From Flavobacterium sp. NKUCC04_CG (GTDB lineage Bacteria; Bacteroidota; Bacteroidia; Flavobacteriales; Flavobacteriaceae): a stretch of 64,000 nucleotides of DNA. Numbering within the stretch: the stretch's first letter is position 1; each line of letters begins with the position of its first letter. Made by a program: the position numbers and the translations under genes. The stretch is taken from positions 104,050 to 168,049 of the forward strand of contig NZ_JAHKRA010000008.1 of the NCBI RefSeq assembly GCF_019345525.1. Direction: 5' to 3'. Under the pieces are notes generated by a model, which worked only from the letters and a program-made list of their open reading frames with translations, ran no database searches and had not been told where the DNA came from. Of the stretch, positions 1 through 8,856 are shown one piece after another.

Positions 1-510
1 ACGCTGTTTTACAAACCCTTGTTTTATTTGTGGATACCAGCCATCGGTTTTCCACCAGAAATGCTGATGGTTTGCCTGGGAATTGAATCTCTCTGGCAAT
101 TTCAATTACACACCAAATACGTTCCAAAACTCGGTTTTTTAGAAAAAATCTTTAATACCCACACCATGCATCAAGTTCATCACTCTAAAAATCTGGAATA
201 TATGGACAAAAATCACGGTGGTTTTTTAAACTGTTTCGATAAGATGTTTGGAACTTGGAAGGAATTGGATGACAATATCGAGATAGAATTTGGCGTAACC
301 ACGCCTCCGGATTCGTACAACGTATGGAATATTCTAATGCACGAATACGTCAATATTTGGGAAGACACTAAAAAGTCGCCAAAATTTAAAGATAAGTTTA
401 TGTATGTCTTTGGTCCTCCAGGATGGAGTCACGACGGCAGTAGCAAAACAGTCAAACAGATTCGCAAAGAAATGCGAGAGCAAGCGATAGCTGTTACCGA
501 TAAAATATAA
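1..510 (+). CDS. Sterol desaturase / fatty acid hydroxylase family protein (5' end outside window)
   Basis: The reading frame is open from the first base, so the gene starts upstream and only the last 169 residues are visible. Near the middle lies the diiron-type histidine motif HQVHH (nt 169-183), preceded by a hydrophobic segment and followed by a cytosolic tail with GWSHDG. This is the arrangement at the C-terminal end of the membrane-bound fatty acid hydroxylase superfamily, which uses a His-coordinated di-iron centre for hydroxylation or desaturation of lipids. The earlier HxxxH boxes must lie outside the window, so substrate cannot be inferred. A strong bidirectional terminator follows directly. 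Family assignment is firm; the specific activity is not known. Confidence 0.8.
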   Translation, partial: TLFYKPLFYLWIPAIGFPPEMLMVCLGIESLWQFQLHTKYVPKLGFLEKIFNTHTMHQVHHSKNLEYMDKNHGGFLNCFDKMFGTWKELDDNIEIEFGVTTPPDSYNVWNILMHEYVNIWEDTKKSPKFKDKFMYVFGPPGWSHDGSSKTVKQIRKEMREQAIAVTDKI

Positions 511-514
511 GAAT

Positions 515-553
515 AAAAAAATGCGATTCGGCTTGTTCGAATCGCATTTTTTT
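515..553. terminator. Bidirectional rho-independent terminator
   Basis: A perfect 10-bp stem (ATGCGATTCG at 521-530 with CGAATCGCAT at 538-547) has a 7-nt loop and is flanked by A6 and T7 runs. It lies between two convergent genes, the hydroxylase and the HxlR regulator, and can serve both strands. Confidence 0.85.
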
Positions 554-593
554 ATTGGTTTTCTAGTGCGATTATTAATTGAACAACGAGCTA

Positions 594-947
594 CTATATC
601 AAAGGAGTGCTCTCTTTATTTTCAGGTATTAACAACTTCCCCCATTCGTTTAAGTCCCACAGTACTTTAACCAAACCCTGACCCAATTCGGTCAAACTGT
701 ATTCAACTCTTGGAGGTAATTCGTTAAAACTCTCTTTGGTAATTAACCCCGTTTCCATCATCTCTTTGAGTTGCTGGTTCAGCACGCGCCGATCTACTTT
801 AGCAATTCCACGTAGAAATTCACTCGGTCTTTTCTCGCCCAAATGCATTTGCCAGATGATTGGAATTTTCCACTTTCCACTGATTGCTTTTACCGCAAAT
901 TCCAACGGGCATTGTTTTTCTATAAGCTCGTAATCCTTAGTCTTCAT
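594..947 (-). CDS. HxlR family transcriptional regulator
   Basis: This 117-residue winged-helix protein has the HxlR signature: CPLEFAVKAISGKWK near the N-terminus, a recognition-helix region around KVDRRVLNQQLKEM, and a wing with YSLTELGQGL. The single Cys near residue 13 is the position used for thiol or electrophile sensing in several HxlR/YodB-type members. The gene is divergent from a peroxiredoxin-like gene across about 105 bp. That layout suggests, but does not prove, local redox control of the neighbour. Length is normal for the family. Confidence 0.88.
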   Translation of the reverse strand: MKTKDYELIEKQCPLEFAVKAISGKWKIPIIWQMHLGEKRPSEFLRGIAKVDRRVLNQQLKEMMETGLITKESFNELPPRVEYSLTELGQGLVKVLWDLNEWGKLLIPENKESTPLI

Positions 948-1052
948 AATAGTGACTTTTTTATCCCTTAGGGTTGTAATTATGCGGTATTGTGAGGAAT
1001 TAATTAAGCGATTAAGTTTGCCAAAAATAACCTTTATTAATACTGCAAAAAG

Positions 1053-1694
1053 ATGTCAAATTTAGCGAAACAAATAGAAATTCTAAACAAAGAATTATCC
1101 AAACAATTGCCTGACGAAATCAACGAGCTGTTTGCGCAATCCATCAAAGATTTAAAAGATCAAAAAATAGAAGAAAAAGCGATGACGGTTGGAATGAGTT
1201 TACCGCCATTTTCATTGATGAACAGTGAGAGCCAAAAGATCGATTCACAGCAACTACTGGGGCAGTACGATAAGGTGGTCTTATTTTTCTTTCGCGGATC
1301 TTGGTGTCCCTATTGCAACTTGGAATTGAGAGCCATTCAAGAACTCTTAGTAAATAATCAACTCGACCGCGTAGGAATACTGGCGATCAGCCCACAACTG
1401 ACTACATACAGCAAACAATTAATCGCCGAAAACAACTTGGCGTTTGAACTGTTGTTCGATCAAAACAATGAATTGGCTAAAAAACTTGGAATTGCTTTTA
1501 CCTTACAAGACTATGCACAAGTCGCATACAGCGGATTGGGGATCGACCTTTCCTCGTTTAATGGGAACAACAGTAATGAACTCCCTATACCAGCGGTTTT
1601 TGTAGTCGATAAAAACGCCATCATCACCTATTCCTTCGTTGATAGCAACTATACCAGCAGAATAGACATAGACCTTCTACTTAAACAACTCTAA
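1053..1694 (+). CDS. Peroxiredoxin-like (AhpC/TSA family) protein
   Basis: The 213-residue protein has a helical N-terminal extension of about 55 residues and then an AhpC/TSA thioredoxin fold with FFFRGSWCPYCNLEL at about residues 85-100. The CPYC motif is the catalytic pair of the peroxiredoxin-like (PRXL2-type) subfamily and would reduce peroxides or disulfides. No signal peptide is visible, so it is probably cytoplasmic. It is divergent from an HxlR regulator whose Cys13-type sensor fits a thiol-stress role. The start is the first ATG after a short AT-rich leader. Confidence 0.85.
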   Translation: MSNLAKQIEILNKELSKQLPDEINELFAQSIKDLKDQKIEEKAMTVGMSLPPFSLMNSESQKIDSQQLLGQYDKVVLFFFRGSWCPYCNLELRAIQELLVNNQLDRVGILAISPQLTTYSKQLIAENNLAFELLFDQNNELAKKLGIAFTLQDYAQVAYSGLGIDLSSFNGNNSNELPIPAVFVVDKNAIITYSFVDSNYTSRIDIDLLLKQL

Positions 1695-2115
1695 TGGAGT
1701 GACGATTGTGTTATTACAACAATGATCCGGTACCTTAAATTGAGATACCAAAGAGATGCTATGCCAAATCGATAAGTTTATCAAACTTCATATCTACAAT
1801 ATTACCATCCATAAACGATTGGTTGAAAAAAATGAAGAAGCATTTAGAAAAGATGGTTTAAAACAGTAAAAGATCAACACAGTCCCTTTATGTATGGAAA
1901 CGCATCGTTATAAAAATGAAATCTCAATCATAGCATTTCTAAATCAATAATTCTATATGATCTTTTATAAATATCAAATTAGTACGGTTTCCCGTATTAG
2001 TTTGATAATAAACTTTAATATGTTCGCATCAATTTTACGAAAACTTTGTTTAATTGACTTTTTACAGGTAAAAGGATAGGGACTCTTGAATAAATTATGT
2101 TACACTACATTTTAA
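1695..2115. other. Gene-free gap, possible small remnant
   Basis: About 420 bp without a convincing gene. A 37-codon frame (1756-1869, plus strand) is open but resembles nothing I recognise and has no promoter that I can support; it may be a gene remnant or chance. The last 150 bp is very AT-rich and presumably holds the promoter of the downstream ATPase gene. Confidence 0.4.
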
Positions 2116-4044
2116 ATGAAAACAATGACACCAAAAGAATTAAAAAATATAAGAGACGCTTTTGATTCGATATTAAGAGCAGATTATATAACACTCGACC
2201 AAATAAATGAGCTTGAAAATTTAGAGGATTACTATGTTGATTTTTTTGGAATTATGCAAAGCCTTTTACAAAAACAGGACAATTTTATTGCTGGTCGAAG
2301 AGGTACTGGCAAAACAACTAATTTATTAAGGGCATATTATGAATGCTTAAAAACAATTTCACCAAAACTTAAAGCTAAAAAGTCTGTTTTTGATCAAGAA
2401 AAAGTATTACCAATCTATATTGACTTAAGCACTTGTAATGATCTATTTGACAGTGAAGATAATTTACAATTAATAGAAGTACACTTTATAAGACAAATAA
2501 TTGAATCACTAAAAAAACAATTGGAATTAATGTTTGATGACAATTTTTTAGTAGTCTTCAAAAAAGAAAATCCTGCTCTCGAAGATTTAGAGTTTATAGA
2601 AAAGGTACTTGTTGAAGGTATCTCCTTAAGAAATCAAACTACTACAACCATTTCAACAAAAATGACTCAAAATGAGCAAACTGAAATAAATCAAAAACTT
2701 AGTTTGATAAATGCAGAATTAGGAGGTAAAATAAGTACAGGCGCTTCTATTGAAACAGCTAATACATATAATCAGCTTAGAGGCATAAATGTACAAGATT
2801 TTCTAAATAAGGTAAATATTATAAAGAGAAAAGCAAAAATTGACAACATATACATCTTTATAGACGAATATTCTGATTTATCTACTAATTCACAACTTAA
2901 ATTCTCAAATTTACTAAAAACTTTTTTGGGTTCTAGAATTGGAATGTTCTTTAAAGTAGGTGTGATTACTGATCGATATGATTTTGGTGACAAGATAATA
3001 ATTGGTCGTGATATTTTTCCCGTTCCTTTAAATTTTAATGATTATGTTGATAGATATGGAGGTGCAATGGCAGCTATTAAGAAGATGCAAGAGTTTGTTG
3101 AAATTCTAATTACTAAACGTATTTCGATTTTTGGTAATGGTTTAAAAACTCAAGATGTATTTAAAGCGTCAATAGAGCAAATATTTTCTAGAATCACTAA
3201 AGAAGCAATTGGTGTACCTCGTACTATCGGTATCATACTACAACAAGCTTTTATACAAGCACAAACAAATTCATCAGATAATAAAATTGGCTTATCAGAA
3301 ATAAATTATGGTATATCATCAGCTAGAAAGACATATCAACGTCAATTTGAAGGTAGTATAAAAAGGAAACTTATACCAGGATTTTATATGGATATGTGGA
3401 ATGCAATAATAACTAAGGCGGTAAGTGAAAAAAATAAACATCCCGATAGACCCGCAAGTCACATTTTAATTGACCCAATAAGAAAAGATTATCTAAATAT
3501 TTTGTGCGAAAACTTTCATTTACATTTCCTTTCAGAGAATATTGCATCTAAATATGGAGGAACTTACAATTTATACAGTATTGATTTTGACATTTGTAAT
3601 GAGTTCAATATCAAATATGCAGATGAAAAAGATGAGTATACAGCAGTACGATTCGTTTATGACAATGTTGTTAAGGAATTTGATCCTTATTTTAGTAGAG
3701 GAAAATCTAAGAGCTATCGCTGCCCTAATTGTGGTAAAATTTATGAAGAAAGCGAAGTAGTAAAATCTAAAGTCAAAAGATGCTTCGAAGATGATGAGAT
3801 TTTAGAGGAAATAATTCATATGGAAGCCCCGATAACAGAAGGCAATTATGCTGAAGTTGAAATAAAAATTTTAGGTCAAATCTCATCGTTATCCTTAGAT
3901 GAAGCTATGAATGCAAGAGAAATTGCTGATGCTGTGGGTTGTACCTATCAAAAAGTTTCATTATGGGGCTCAAGAGTGTTAGCAAAAAAAGGCCTTATAA
4001 ATATAGATCAACGTAAAAAAAATTATTATTATTCAATTGATTAA
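2116..4044 (+). CDS. P-loop ATPase with Zn-finger-like and winged-helix C-terminus
   Basis: The 642-residue protein is a P-loop NTPase. The Walker A motif GRRGTGKTT is at about residues 60-68 and a Walker B IYIFIDEYSDL at about 246-256, with a sensor-like VGVITDRYDF downstream. The layout resembles ORC/STAND-type AAA+ ATPases. Near residue 535 a CPNC pair and a further Cys about 20 residues later could bind Zn. The last 70 residues (AREIADAVGCTYQKVSLWGS) look like a winged helix-turn-helix DNA-binding domain. The gene stands alone between two gene-poor gaps of over 400 bp and is AT-rich, which suggests acquisition. I do not recognise a named family; an anti-phage or DNA-surveillance role is possible but only inferred. 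Confidence 0.7.
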   Translation: MKTMTPKELKNIRDAFDSILRADYITLDQINELENLEDYYVDFFGIMQSLLQKQDNFIAGRRGTGKTTNLLRAYYECLKTISPKLKAKKSVFDQEKVLPIYIDLSTCNDLFDSEDNLQLIEVHFIRQIIESLKKQLELMFDDNFLVVFKKENPALEDLEFIEKVLVEGISLRNQTTTTISTKMTQNEQTEINQKLSLINAELGGKISTGASIETANTYNQLRGINVQDFLNKVNIIKRKAKIDNIYIFIDEYSDLSTNSQLKFSNLLKTFLGSRIGMFFKVGVITDRYDFGDKIIIGRDIFPVPLNFNDYVDRYGGAMAAIKKMQEFVEILITKRISIFGNGLKTQDVFKASIEQIFSRITKEAIGVPRTIGIILQQAFIQAQTNSSDNKIGLSEINYGISSARKTYQRQFEGSIKRKLIPGFYMDMWNAIITKAVSEKNKHPDRPASHILIDPIRKDYLNILCENFHLHFLSENIASKYGGTYNLYSIDFDICNEFNIKYADEKDEYTAVRFVYDNVVKEFDPYFSRGKSKSYRCPNCGKIYEESEVVKSKVKRCFEDDEILEEIIHMEAPITEGNYAEVEIKILGQISSLSLDEAMNAREIADAVGCTYQKVSLWGSRVLAKKGLINIDQRKKNYYYSID

Positions 4045-4546
4045 AAACAGTTGTTCATTAGGCAGTGCCAAAAATGGGGTTTATTGTTAAAAATTATAAT
4101 TTTCACATATTTTTAATTCGATTTCTGATTAAATTTCAACATTTTGATCTTCGCCTTATCTCAGCATAATTATCACACAAACCAAAAATTGAAGAATATG
4201 TTTTAAGCAAAAACGACAAAAGTCCAATATGATTTATTTTGAATTTCGAAAATAATATTAACACTTCTTCTTTTAGAACAACAAATTTAATTAATGTTGC
4301 AAATATGTTTACTACAACTCCAAAGTAACTACTGCGGGGCTTTAAAAAAACCACAGAGTATCTACTATATTACTGCGGAGTGTGCTTATTCAAGAAAAAA
4401 GTTTACCCATGCTGGATTAAATAATATAAAGTCTTATTATTGGAAAATAAAAATGATCAGCCTCGCCATTAATATTATTGTCACCATCAAATCGATTGTG
4501 CTACATTGGATTTATAAATCCGGTATTAAACCGGATTTATTTTACA
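4045..4546. other. Gene-poor gap after the ATPase gene
   Basis: About 500 bp of AT-rich sequence. Short overlapping frames on both strands have no recognisable content and I treat them as noise. The words CTACTGCGG and TTACTGCGG occur about 50 bp apart (near 4330 and 4370). Only the hairpin at 4514-4540 looks functional. Confidence 0.4.
4514..4540 (-). terminator. Hairpin downstream of the flavoprotein gene
   Basis: A perfect 10-bp inverted repeat (ATAAATCCGG / CCGGATTTAT) with a 7-nt loop lies 7 bp beyond the stop of the minus-strand oxidoreductase. It has no clean T run, so it may be a transcript-end stabiliser rather than a classical terminator. Confidence 0.45.
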
Positions 4547-5455
4547 TTAAATAAATTCCGCTTCAATCAAACTGGAATTCACCATCGCGCCCGCTAAGGA
4601 ACCGGTAGCAACTGCTGAGGCAACAGATCGGTGCGACGAATTATCTCCACATGCATATAAATTGGGTACCGTGGTTTGACGTGACTCATCTACCTTTAAA
4701 AGGCCTTGGGGCGTGAATTCCGCACCTAAATGCAAAGGAATATCCGACTGTTGTTTGACCGGAGGTCGCATATAAACTACCGCTGTGCTGTGTGAGCTTC
4801 CATCCCTTAACCTTATTTCGCTAATCAAACCGTTTTGTTCTTCAAATCGCTCAATTTCAGTTTCTACAACCTTTATTTGGTTGCGTTCTAGCAATTGCGC
4901 CTCTTCGTAAGTCAAAGTACTAGGCCCATTCGTAAAAAGTGTGATTTTTTTTGACCAATTCGATATGAGTTTAACCAAGCCGACTCCTGTAGTGCCGTTA
5001 CTAAAAACCCCAGTCTCTTGATTCTTAAACTCATATCCGTGACAATACGGGCAATGTATTGTCGAAATACCCCAGCTTTCTTTTACCCCCGGTATCTCTG
5101 CTAATAAATCCTCTAATCCCGTTGCCATAATTAATTTTTTGGTATGAAATACGTTTCCTGTTTGGGTTTGTAGTTTAAAACCGAAATCGATTATTGTAGC
5201 AGACTCAGCAATATCGTCTTTAAATTGAACCGTGTCGTATTTCAGCAATTGTGTCCTTGCTATTGAGGCCAATTCGGCGGGTGCAAAACCATCGCGTGTT
5301 AAAAAATTATGCGAATGGGGCGTTTGCCGATTACAAGGTCTATTGCTATCGATGATTAAAACCTTACGCAATGATCTTGCTAATGATAAAGCTGCGGACA
5401 GTCCGGAATAACTTCCACCAACAACGATTACCTCATATAAATTATTTTCTTGCAT
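4547..5455 (-). CDS. Thioredoxin reductase-like NAD(P)/FAD-dependent oxidoreductase
   Basis: The 302-residue flavoprotein has an N-terminal FAD-binding VIVVGGSYSGLSAALSLAR, a CPYCHGYEF redox motif near residue 135, and the C-terminal FAD motif NLYACGD. This is the two-domain pyridine nucleotide-disulfide oxidoreductase plan of thioredoxin reductase relatives. The CPYC pair followed by HGYE is typical of the TrxR-like branch that acts on small-molecule dithiols or unknown thioredoxins rather than of canonical TrxB. The second GxGxxG (NADPH) motif is weak, as in that branch. It is divergent from a Fur-family repressor, so metal- or redox-dependent expression is possible. Confidence 0.85.
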   Translation of the reverse strand: MQENNLYEVIVVGGSYSGLSAALSLARSLRKVLIIDSNRPCNRQTPHSHNFLTRDGFAPAELASIARTQLLKYDTVQFKDDIAESATIIDFGFKLQTQTGNVFHTKKLIMATGLEDLLAEIPGVKESWGISTIHCPYCHGYEFKNQETGVFSNGTTGVGLVKLISNWSKKITLFTNGPSTLTYEEAQLLERNQIKVVETEIERFEEQNGLISEIRLRDGSSHSTAVVYMRPPVKQQSDIPLHLGAEFTPQGLLKVDESRQTTVPNLYACGDNSSHRSVASAVATGSLAGAMVNSSLIEAEFI

Positions 5456-5546
5456 AATAAAAACTGTTATTGTTCAAAATGAGTGTTTTACAAAAACAAA
5501 AGCACATTACTTTTGAGAATATTTTTTTCCTATGAATAGGATTCCC

Positions 5547-5554
5547 TACTTTTG
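5547..5554 (+). promoter_or_regulatory. -7 promoter element of the Fur-family gene
   Basis: TACTTTTG matches the Bacteroidota -7 consensus TAnnTTTG exactly. A second exact match lies at 5508-5515. No clear -33 box is visible. Transcription would start near 5561, upstream of the palindrome at 5581. Confidence 0.5.
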
Positions 5555-5580
5555 ACAAATATACTATTTATTCCACTAAT

Positions 5581-5593
5581 GCGACTTTGTCGC
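5581..5593. promoter_or_regulatory. Palindrome, candidate Fur-family operator
   Basis: GCGAC-TTT-GTCGC is a perfect 5-bp inverted repeat, unusually GC-rich for its surroundings. It lies between the predicted transcription start and the ATG of the Fur-family gene, a position suited to autorepression. Assignment as operator is inference. Confidence 0.45.
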
Positions 5594-5610
5594 GTTACAA
5601 TTTTTTTAAA

Positions 5611-6015
5611 ATGAAGAAAAACACACGGAATACCAAAGCACAAACTTTGATTTTAGATTCTATTAAGACCAGTAAAAAGGCAGTTAGTCACGATTTTTTA
5701 CAAGGTCAATTACAGCAAGAAATCGACCGTGCAACGATATACAGGGTGTTAAATCGATTTTCGAAGGATGGGATTGTACATAAAATAATTGGCGACGACG
5801 GTAAGCAATACTTTGCGTATTGCATCAATTGTTCCGAGAAAAAACACAAACATCAGCACTTTCACTTTCGCTGTTTGCGCTGCGACACTGTTGAATGTTT
5901 AGAACAAGAAATCAAAGTAAAACTTCCTCCCGGTTATACGGCAGATAACTTTAATGGTTTTATATCGGGATATTGTGCAAGCTGCACAACGGCTTTAGAA
6001 ACAGCGTTAATTTAA
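5611..6015 (+). CDS. Fur family transcriptional repressor
   Basis: The 134-residue protein has an N-terminal winged helix (QEIDRATIYRVLNRFSKDG) and a C-terminal metal-binding dimerisation domain with the His-rich stretch KKHKHQHFHF, then CLRCD and a final CASC. These are the Fur superfamily structural Zn and regulatory metal sites; the His pattern fits Zur or Fur but cannot separate them. I place the start at the ATG at 5611, since the frame extends upstream only through non-ATG codons and a palindrome. It is divergent from a TrxR-like flavoprotein. Confidence 0.85.
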   Translation: MKKNTRNTKAQTLILDSIKTSKKAVSHDFLQGQLQQEIDRATIYRVLNRFSKDGIVHKIIGDDGKQYFAYCINCSEKKHKHQHFHFRCLRCDTVECLEQEIKVKLPPGYTADNFNGFISGYCASCTTALETALI

Positions 6016-6033
6016 AATTAGGGGTAATTGACT

Positions 6034-6426
6034 TTATATCGGTGACTCCAATACTTTCATATGTAGACCGATTCGATTTCCTTCAGAATCTTGAAATTCA
6101 GCCACGTATCCCCAAATTCCATTGGAGGTTTTGGGATATAAGATTTTGGCTCTTTGCTCCACAACCAGCTGAAGGCTGGCCTCGATATCGTCTGTATTAA
6201 AATAAATCAAGGTCCCATTTAAAGACGGGATATATATTTCTCCTTTTACTAAGGCTCCTGAAATACCTCTTAATTTATCGAAAAATGGAAAAATAGCCAT
6301 CTCATTATGGTCGATATAATCAATTTCAAAATCGAAATCAAAAATGGCCTTATAAAAAGAAATGGCTCGATTGATATCCCTAACCGGAATCTCAAAATAC
6401 ACTACGGCATTGCAATTGGAACTCAT
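6034..6426 (-). CDS. VOC family (glyoxalase/bleomycin resistance fold) protein
   Basis: The 130-residue protein shows the vicinal oxygen chelate pattern: AVVYFEIPVRDINRAISFY at the N-terminus and FQDSEGNRIGLHM at the C-terminus. Such proteins are small metal-dependent enzymes (glyoxalase, dioxygenase, fosfomycin-type transferases) or binding proteins. The frame extends a further 8 codons upstream only to a TTG, so I prefer the ATG giving MSSNCNAVVY. It converges on the Fur-family gene and precedes nothing of related function, so the substrate is unknown. Confidence 0.82.
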   Translation of the reverse strand: MSSNCNAVVYFEIPVRDINRAISFYKAIFDFDFEIDYIDHNEMAIFPFFDKLRGISGALVKGEIYIPSLNGTLIYFNTDDIEASLQLVVEQRAKILYPKTSNGIWGYVAEFQDSEGNRIGLHMKVLESPI

Positions 6427-6474
6427 TTCTTTACTATTTATTAAACACAAGATTATTTATTTAAAATATAAACG

Positions 6475-6978
6475 CTAACGTTCCCAAGATAAAGATTCAA
6501 AAGCCCCTTCGTCACTTGTTTTAATCGCAATAATCTGATAAGACAATTCACCGTTTAACACATAGTCAAAAGTCGCATAATACGGTGTGTGGTATTGACC
6601 ATCGGGATATACACCTACTCGAATTAATTTTAGATGTTTTAACAACTGAAGCTTAAAATCGCTCGCTTGAGCATCTAACCCAAATTGACGGGCTAAAGCA
6701 TCCAGTCCAAAGCGATTGCAATTGAAATCAATATAGGAATGTACCTGCCCATTATTGGAAAAATCATCTTCCAAGACCTCTCTATTTGCCGCTTCATACT
6801 TTTCCAAGTTAAACACAAAATTCTTTAGTTTACCCTGTTTCGACTCTTCAATTGTTTTTTTTCTAAAATTCAGTTCCAAACTATAAGGTTGACCATCGAA
6901 TTCCATCATCACTTGATAATATACTTCTAAATCATCGCCTTTTATCACTCCGACATTTAATAGCTTAAACTCTCCCAT
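6475..6978 (-). CDS. Conserved hypothetical protein, DUF2004-like
   Basis: A 167-residue soluble protein with no signal peptide or membrane segment. The alternating hydrophobic pattern suggests an alpha/beta fold; the C-terminal half contains YYATFDYVLNGELSYQIIAI, reminiscent of DUF2004-type proteins. No catalytic motif is visible. It lies 48 bp upstream of the VOC gene on the same strand and could be co-transcribed. The DUF2004 link is tentative and made from memory of the family pattern. Confidence 0.55.
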   Translation of the reverse strand: MGEFKLLNVGVIKGDDLEVYYQVMMEFDGQPYSLELNFRKKTIEESKQGKLKNFVFNLEKYEAANREVLEDDFSNNGQVHSYIDFNCNRFGLDALARQFGLDAQASDFKLQLLKHLKLIRVGVYPDGQYHTPYYATFDYVLNGELSYQIIAIKTSDEGAFESLSWER

Positions 6979-7473
6979 CTACCTCTTTTTAAAAATCATT
7001 TTTTGTATTCTATTGAAAAAATGCTACTTAATTTTCTATTAAGATCCATTTTTATTAATTAAAATAATTAGATTTCATGAAATACAATATTCAAAAATAA
7101 CAAATTTGTTAAACATTTTACATTATTTCAGATTAAATTTCAGTTATCATTCCTTACTACATATCAAAAATTCTAGCAAAAATCAACAAAAACAGCCAAT
7201 TATCAATATATATTAACTACAAAAACCGAATAACCACCTTATTAATATTTAAATCTAAAAATAAAAACTACCCACAGATTTATTTAAGAAATAAAAGCAC
7301 TAACCTATACTTCTCGATTGAATATTTAACCGACCTATATCTGATAAAAAAATAAATTACTCCTTAAAAAACAACATATGATGTACTTTTATACATATAA
7401 ATAGACTGGTATATGCCTTATTACATCAAGAATTCATCCCTATTAAATAATGTTAAAAAATTAAGAACAGCTT
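6979..7473. other. AT-rich gap without recognisable gene
   Basis: About 500 bp of strongly AT-rich DNA separating divergent genes. I see no open frame of interest, no repeat and no structured element; it must contain the promoters for both flanking genes. Confidence 0.4.
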
Positions 7474-7518
7474 GTGTTGAAAATAAAAAAACATAAATTA
7501 CAGCTTAAAAAAAAAACC

Positions 7519-8013
7519 ATGAAGTTTATTTATATCAGCATAGTATGCCTGCTTATGGTGAGTTGCCAATCGCCAAAACCTACCAAGCCTATCGTTAAAA
7601 TGCTTGCATACGAGGAATTGGAAAAGACGATTAACCAACAAGACGATCTATTATATGTCGTTAATTTTTGGGCTACCTGGTGCAAACCTTGTATAGAGGA
7701 ATTACCGGATTTTATGGCTATCAATGAAAAGTATAAAGACCACAAAAACTTTAAAATGGTATTGGTCAGTTTAGACCGTGCCAAAGATTTTGAAACGGTG
7801 ATGAAGCCATTTTTAGTCACGCAAAACATCACAACAGATGTTTACCTACTCGATGACAATAAGCGTATGAATACATGGATACCGGCCTTCGACCCCAACT
7901 GGTCGGGAGCCATACCGGCGACATTTCTTTATAAAAACGGAAAAAAACTAGTATTTAAAGAGCAATCCCTATCCAAAGACGAACTTGAAGCATTAATAAA
8001 AACTCATTTGTAA
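7519..8013 (+). CDS. TlpA-like thioredoxin-fold lipoprotein
   Basis: The 164-residue protein begins with a lipoprotein signal (MKFIYISIVCLLMVSC, lipobox LMVSC) and then a thioredoxin fold with VNFWATWCKPCIEELPDF. WCKPC is the catalytic CxxC of the TlpA/ResA branch, periplasm-facing thiol-disulfide oxidoreductases. The frame extends 15 codons further upstream to a GTG, but the Lys-rich extension would spoil the signal peptide, so the ATG at 7519 is preferred. A second thioredoxin-fold lipoprotein follows 78 bp downstream; the two probably form an operon. Confidence 0.87.
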   Translation: MKFIYISIVCLLMVSCQSPKPTKPIVKMLAYEELEKTINQQDDLLYVVNFWATWCKPCIEELPDFMAINEKYKDHKNFKMVLVSLDRAKDFETVMKPFLVTQNITTDVYLLDDNKRMNTWIPAFDPNWSGAIPATFLYKNGKKLVFKEQSLSKDELEALIKTHL

Positions 8014-8091
8014 TATCCATTTAAATCCAATATTTAAACTCCTTTTATGCTCCTTTGAGCGATTTTTAAAACAATCAATAACAACGTAAAT

Positions 8092-8766
8092 ATGAAAAAA
8101 ATTGTACTAATAGCCTTGGCTATTATCGGTTTAACAGCTTGTAAAAAGGCAGAAACCACAGCGGAAACAGCGGTTGCTCAAACCCCGACAGCGAATGTTA
8201 GTCCCACAGCAGACGAAACCGCCATCAGCGGTTACACCATTGGTTCAGAAGCTATGGATTTTTCGTTAAAAAATATCGATAACAAAATGGTGTCTCTAGC
8301 CAATTATCCCGATGCAAAAGGATATATCGTTATTTTCACTTGTAATCATTGCCCGTATTCGAAGGCCTACGAAAATCGCATCATCGCTTTAAACAAAAAG
8401 TTTGAAAAGATGGGATATCCCGTAATTGCTATAAACCCCAATGATCCTGCAGTACAACCACAGGACAGTTTTGAAAAAATGCAAGAACGCGCCAAAGAAA
8501 AGAGATTTAATTTTCCCTATCTAATCGATGAAGGTCAGAAAATCTACCCGGTTTATGGCGCAACCAAAACGCCGCATGTGTATATCTTAAACAAAGAAAA
8601 CGGTAAAAACATCGTCAAATACATCGGAGCCATTGACAACAATTACGAAAATGAAAACGATGTTAGCGAGCGTTATGTCGAAGATGCTGTTAATGCATTA
8701 TTAGCAGGAACGCCGATTAAAACCCAAAAAACCGTTGCAATTGGATGTACCATCAAAGTTAAATAG
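8092..8766 (+). CDS. Thioredoxin-family redoxin lipoprotein
   Basis: A 224-residue protein with a lipoprotein signal (MKKIVLIALAIIGLTAC), a low-complexity Ala/Thr/Glu-rich linker of about 30 residues, and an AhpC/TSA-like redoxin domain. The active-site region reads TCNHCPYSKAYENR, so the CxxC pair is CNHC, typical of the periplasmic redoxins that carry a second conserved PYSKAYE. It likely works with the TlpA-like gene just upstream in disulfide reduction or repair at the outer side of the inner membrane. A strong terminator follows. Confidence 0.85.
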   Translation: MKKIVLIALAIIGLTACKKAETTAETAVAQTPTANVSPTADETAISGYTIGSEAMDFSLKNIDNKMVSLANYPDAKGYIVIFTCNHCPYSKAYENRIIALNKKFEKMGYPVIAINPNDPAVQPQDSFEKMQERAKEKRFNFPYLIDEGQKIYPVYGATKTPHVYILNKENGKNIVKYIGAIDNNYENENDVSERYVEDAVNALLAGTPIKTQKTVAIGCTIKVK

Positions 8767-8782
8767 ATTTCAAAATACCCTG

Positions 8783-8816
8783 ATAACTGGAGCCATTCGC
8801 TCCAGTTATTTTTTTA
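8783..8816 (+). terminator. Rho-independent terminator
   Basis: An 11-bp perfect stem (ATAACTGGAGC / GCTCCAGTTAT) with a 5-nt loop is followed by a run of T, closing the thioredoxin-lipoprotein pair. Confidence 0.88.
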
Positions 8817-8856
8817 TATAAACTAGCATCCCACCCAAAATTAAAAAGCCATAAAA

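Noticed and set aside
1756..1869. 37-codon frame after the peroxiredoxin gene
   Set aside because: No recognisable content, promoter or conservation evidence; could be a remnant but is not supported.
4136..4554. Overlapping small frames on both strands before the flavoprotein gene
   Set aside because: Low-complexity, AT-driven products without family likeness.
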